Positions 17,751 to 20,741 of a DNA stretch of 20,741 nucleotides are shown here, one piece after another (within the stretch, counting starts at the first letter, position 1; every line of letters starts with the position of its first letter). The DNA comes from a virus. The DNA lies in IMG/VR virus record IMGVR_UViG_3300046000_004086, positions 1 to 20,741 of that record; one strand, given 5' to 3'. The notes under the pieces were generated by a model that saw only the letters and a list, made by a program, of their open reading frames with translations, was not told the origin of the DNA and did no database searches. The translations under genes were made by a program, and so were the position numbers.

Positions 17751-20741
17751 AGCACCGCCATATATTCTTTAAATTTATTGTGTCGCTGTTGCACCACATG
17801 TGTTGGTTCACCAGCATTGATGGCCTTTACAACTTCAATTGTATTGTTGAAGTTCTTCACATTGGGTCTAACTTGATTTTTCCAGAACCATAATGCAATT
17901 TGAGCACCCACATCCAGTTTGCTGGCCAACTCAGGATTTTTTACCAATCTGTCATCGCCAAATATTTGCTTGCTTGCTCGAGTGTAATTGTCTCGTCCGG
18001 TAAGTTGAATAAACCCACGCCCTTTAAATAGTTCGCCATCACCTTTGACTTTGTTGCCCAGTTGTTTGGCCAGTTTGGGTTTTTCATACTTGGCAAATCT
18101 TTGTTTACTGCCCACTTCCTTCATCTTGGAAAAGTCCCAGCTTTCATGTCTGGTCTGTGCCATGAACTGTGCCAGTTCTACACCTCGAAGTCCTGCGGCC
18201 TTGGCAGCAGTTTGAAGCGCGGCCTCGGCGTCACTGTTCATGCTTAACAATGTGACTTCGCTATCTTGTGCGGGTGAAACTTTTGATGTGGCTGGCTGTG
18301 CAACTTTAGTAGGCAGCGGTTTCACTGTGGATTTTGCCGCAGCAGGTTTTGAATAGTCGGGCACTAGAACCTTTTGTCCTATTTCCAATTTGGTATTACG
18401 ATCCATCTTGTTTAGTTTGAATATCTCTATTGGATTCACATTATTTTGTCTTGCTATGCTGTACACTGTGTCACCTGGTTCAACTGCCTGGCGAACTATT
18501 TCAGGAACTTTTGCACTTGCACCCATGGCCATTGCACCGGCCATTGCACCTGTTGCCAATGCAGATTTCCAGTCTTCTTCTAATTCTGCCACACCTTCTG
18601 TCATGATGGGATACACTTCAAAGCCTTCGCCTGACACACCCCGGCCATTGTTACGCAGCCATTGTGCAGCCACTCTGTTGGCATCTGATTGATTGTTGCC
18701 CACGCCTGAGAATCTGTAAACTTCTTCACCGTTTACTAACACCTTCCAAGCACCAGAGAACGTGCCGGGTGTGGCTCGTTGTTGTGCCAAGTCTGTTGTG
18801 CTTCCAGGGTAGATTACCTCTATATCTGGTTCAATGTCAATAATACCACTTTGTTCAGCATCTGATCTAGAACCTTCTCTAGTTCTTACTACAAAGTCGC
18901 TGGGATTGTAACCGGTTAGGCTTAACCACAGTCTTGCTTCTGTCTCTGCGGCTGCGCGGTTTGTTTGCTGGGGATTAAAGTAAACTTGGTTATTGCTTCT
19001 ACTAGCCAATTCCCAAGGTCCAGGACCAGTTGGTCTCAAAGGGTTCACATCTGTTTGGCCTGCATCTGCAGGCCGATCCCATTGTTCAGTGTCCACCACC
19101 ATGTAGTCAGCAGCAACTAAATTGTTTCTAGCAGCCCAGGCTTGGAGAACATATCTACCTTGCGCTTGCTCTGCTGGATTACCCATGTTGAATCTAAACT
19201 GATAGTCAGGCGTGACACCGCGTGATTGGCCATACAAGGCTGGATCTGAGCGTGGCACAATAGCATAGCGACCATTAGGATCATTAGGTCTGCCGGGTGG
19301 AGCAGGAGGGCTGGTGAAGGCACTGGCGGTGTCGTCACTGTCAGTAGATCGAACACTAAAAACCGCTGCGGCGTCTTGTGCGCTCATTCCGTGTTGACCA
19401 TGATTGACATAATCTTGCAACCTGGTCAACTGATCTGCTGTATTGCGAGGCGAGAATTCAGTATCTGGCACAGCCTCACCTGTTTGTTTGTTATAGAGTT
19501 CATGTGTTCCTGAACCAGACTTTTCTTCGTATGGACGCACAGGTTCGGCCACAATGGATTGTCGGGTGTTAGCCCAAGACGGATAGCCATCATCGCCCAA
19601 GGCTTTTTCAATGGCTTCTTCCTTACTTGACGCAACAACTTCTACACTGGCATAACTATTGCCAGGATTGGAAACGTTCCACCACATCTTTTCACCGCTT
19701 GTTTTGCCACGTTTTTCTTTGCGTTGCAGTTGTGCTTGTTTCACAAAACTACGCAAGGCTGCCCGGGGAATCTTGCCAGCCACATAGTCAGCAAAGTATT
19801 TGATGGTGTCTGACCCTTTTTGGTCTTGAGTCAATAGTTTGTACAGTTTCTTTTGGTATTCTTCTCGGTAGGCTTCAGGGTTGAGTGCCGCACTCATGGC
19901 CACTGTGAAACGCAACAGGGTGTTTTCAATCTTGTCAAAGTTGTCATCCAGCCAATCGCCGCCTGGTGAGCGGAATTCAATATGTCCGTCTTTGGTGTTG
20001 ATTGATGTGTATTTGTCTGTGTAACCTCCGTGAATGGCTTTGGAAGCCAGTTCGCCCATTTGGCCTTTCATCTTGTCCAACAATTGCTGTGCTTCTTCGG
20101 GTCGTTGTCGCACACGATCACGCACCTTGCCTAGTGCAGATTTGGCGTAGGTATTTGAACTACGTCCAAATTGTTTGAGCACATACTCGTCGCCTAACAA
20201 CAGGGCCAGTTTCACAAAGTCCAGCTTGTCCAAGCTGTATTCAGGCACAGAAATGTTGATGTGCAGGCCAGTTGAACTGTTGGTATAAACGCCCATGCGT
20301 CCAGCCCAGGTCTTTACAGCATTCAAATCTTTCAAGAGCTCGTCAATAGGCATGGGCGGGCTCACAAACTCCAGGCCTTCGTCGCCGTCATTGTCGCCTT
20401 CTAAACTGCCGTCTGGTTCCACTATATAAAACTGATTGTTGGGTCCAGGTCTGTCGCCTGACTGATGGTATCTTGTGTTCACTCGCACTTCACGGCCCAC
20501 AGCCTGACTGAATTCATCTGCTACCTGATCTGCATCAATCTCACCGGTGTTTATCATAGTCCAGTACGGCCAACTTATCTCGTAGGCGTTTTCAACGCCA
20601 CTCATGACATCAAGGTCTTCGGCGTCTAGCCAGTCGCTCTCGTCGTAATTGTCTTGATTTTCTTCCCGCCATTCATCAAACGCCTGTTGATAATAATCAC
20701 TAGAAGGATCAGCGTCTACATTGGCTGCAAATTCCTTCTCT
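17747..20741 (-). CDS. Amidoligase-like / LysM / GH19 lysin fusion protein, 5' end outside window
   Basis: The frame stays open from the right edge (at least 998 codons), with no in-frame start in the first 45 codons before Met at 20605, so the gene begins outside the window. Numbering from that Met: residues 1-250 resemble the amidoligase family (ATP-dependent COOH-NH2 ligase, glutamine-synthetase-like fold), with GLEFVSPPMP (77-86), STGLHINISV (111-120) and HIEFRSPGGDW (208-218). Residues 305-360, 464-506, 538-577 and 618-667 look like small diverged alpha/beta repeats. A GVAE/Ala-rich module lies at 670-699. LysM is at about 708-750 (PGDTVYSIARQNNVNPIEIF). A GH19 chitinase/lysozyme-type domain fills 795-952, with AQTRHES (candidate Glu821 and Glu830) and GRGFIQLTGRDNY (862-874). 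It probably binds and cuts peptidoglycan; the ligase-like part is unexplained. Confidence 0.85.
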   Translation of the reverse strand, partial: EKEFAANVDADPSSDYYQQAFDEWREENQDNYDESDWLDAEDLDVMSGVENAYEISWPYWTMINTGEIDADQVADEFSQAVGREVRVNTRYHQSGDRPGPNNQFYIVEPDGSLEGDNDGDEGLEFVSPPMPIDELLKDLNAVKTWAGRMGVYTNSSTGLHINISVPEYSLDKLDFVKLALLLGDEYVLKQFGRSSNTYAKSALGKVRDRVRQRPEEAQQLLDKMKGQMGELASKAIHGGYTDKYTSINTKDGHIEFRSPGGDWLDDNFDKIENTLLRFTVAMSAALNPEAYREEYQKKLYKLLTQDQKGSDTIKYFADYVAGKIPRAALRSFVKQAQLQRKEKRGKTSGEKMWWNVSNPGNSYASVEVVASSKEEAIEKALGDDGYPSWANTRQSIVAEPVRPYEEKSGSGTHELYNKQTGEAVPDTEFSPRNTADQLTRLQDYVNHGQHGMSAQDAAAVFSVRSTDSDDTASAFTSPPAPPGRPNDPNGRYAIVPRSDPALYGQSRGVTPDYQFRFNMGNPAEQAQGRYVLQAWAARNNLVAADYMVVDTEQWDRPADAGQTDVNPLRPTGPGPWELASRSNNQVYFNPQQTNRAAAETEARLWLSLTGYNPSDFVVRTREGSRSDAEQSGIIDIEPDIEVIYPGSTTDLAQQRATPGTFSGAWKVLVNGEEVYRFSGVGNNQSDANRVAAQWLRNNGRGVSGEGFEVYPIMTEGVAELEEDWKSALATGAMAGAMAMGASAKVPEIVRQAVEPGDTVYSIARQNNVNPIEIFKLNKMDRNTKLEIGQKVLVPDYSKPAAAKSTVKPLPTKVAQPATSKVSPAQDSEVTLLSMNSDAEAALQTAAKAAGLRGVELAQFMAQTRHESWDFSKMKEVGSKQRFAKYEKPKLAKQLGNKVKGDGELFKGRGFIQLTGRDNYTRASKQIFGDDRLVKNPELASKLDVGAQIALWFWKNQVRPNVKNFNNTIEVVKAINAGEPTHVVQQRHNKFKEYMAVL
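18509..18598 (-). repeat. GVAE/Ala-rich module, copy in the lysin-type protein
   Basis: Residues 670-699 (from Met 20605) read EGVAELEEDWKSALATGAM, then A-G-A-M-A-M-G-A-S-A-K. The unit sits directly between the repeat region and LysM, and parallels the module at 16356-16454 in the neighbouring gene. Confidence 0.75.
18605..19216 (-). repeat. Three diverged tandem protein repeats
   Basis: Residues 464-506, 538-577 and 618-667 each show a strand (YQFRFNMG, NQVYFNPQ, WKVLVNGEEVYRF), a helix with A-x(n)-A-x-x-W or L-W (AQGRYVLQAWAARNN, AAAETEARLWLSLTG, SDANRVAAQWLRNNG) and a closing strand (DYMVVDT, DFVVRTR, GFEVYPI). Similarity is by pattern only. Confidence 0.55.

Overview
The window looks like part of a T4-like (tailed, contractile-tail type) phage genome, probably marine, or a metagenome contig from one. 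Two genes point there most directly: a family B DNA polymerase of gp43 type (2094-4754) and a gp45-type sliding clamp (397-1119). A DsbA-like small DNA-binding protein (5912-6172), exact copies of the T4 late-promoter octamer TATAAATA, very dense packing and repeated 4-base ATGA stop/start overlaps agree with this. GC looks moderate (low to mid 40s percent by eye). I see no tRNA, rRNA, CRISPR array, transposase or integrase. The host cannot be named from the sequence.

Left part, all on the minus strand, read right to left. A five-gene chain starts near 9460: a small beta-rich protein, a 70-aa protein, a Dps-type ferritin with all ferroxidase ligands, a 241-aa acidic phage protein and a 514-aa low-complexity protein. 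A structured intergenic patch and a near-consensus sigma70 promoter (6191-6219) follow. Next come DsbA and an amidinotransferase-fold enzyme that starts on TTG. A late promoter (4815-4822) then leads into DNA polymerase, a methyltransferase-like protein, the sliding clamp and a sulfotransferase cut by the window edge.

Middle part, plus strand, 9498-13133. Four genes are joined by ATGA overlaps: a radical SAM protein with a SPASM-like C-terminus, a class I SAM methyltransferase and two glycosyltransferase-like proteins. This operon diverges from the Dps operon across a 37-base gap. Each side of that gap has a late-promoter-like octamer placed so close to the start codon that transcripts would be nearly leaderless. 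The operon runs tail to tail into a minus-strand group: an SGNH hydrolase-like protein, a PIG-L/LmbE-type deacetylase and a third glycosyltransferase-like protein. Together with the sulfotransferase this looks like a surface-glycan or virion-glycan modification set. That role is inferred from the mix of enzyme families.

Right part, minus strand, 15310-20741. An ATGA-coupled run contains a large protein open at the window edge (at least 998 codons: amidoligase-like domain, repeats, LysM, GH19-type lysin), a GNAT acetyltransferase with a basic C-terminal module, a 495-aa mosaic protein and a 118-aa Cys-containing protein. Short modules beginning GVAEG and followed by an Ala/Gly-rich hydrophobic stretch recur in two of these genes, once as a nearly perfect but internal Tat-signal look-alike. 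These shared modules and the lysin fusion are the most unusual things in the window.
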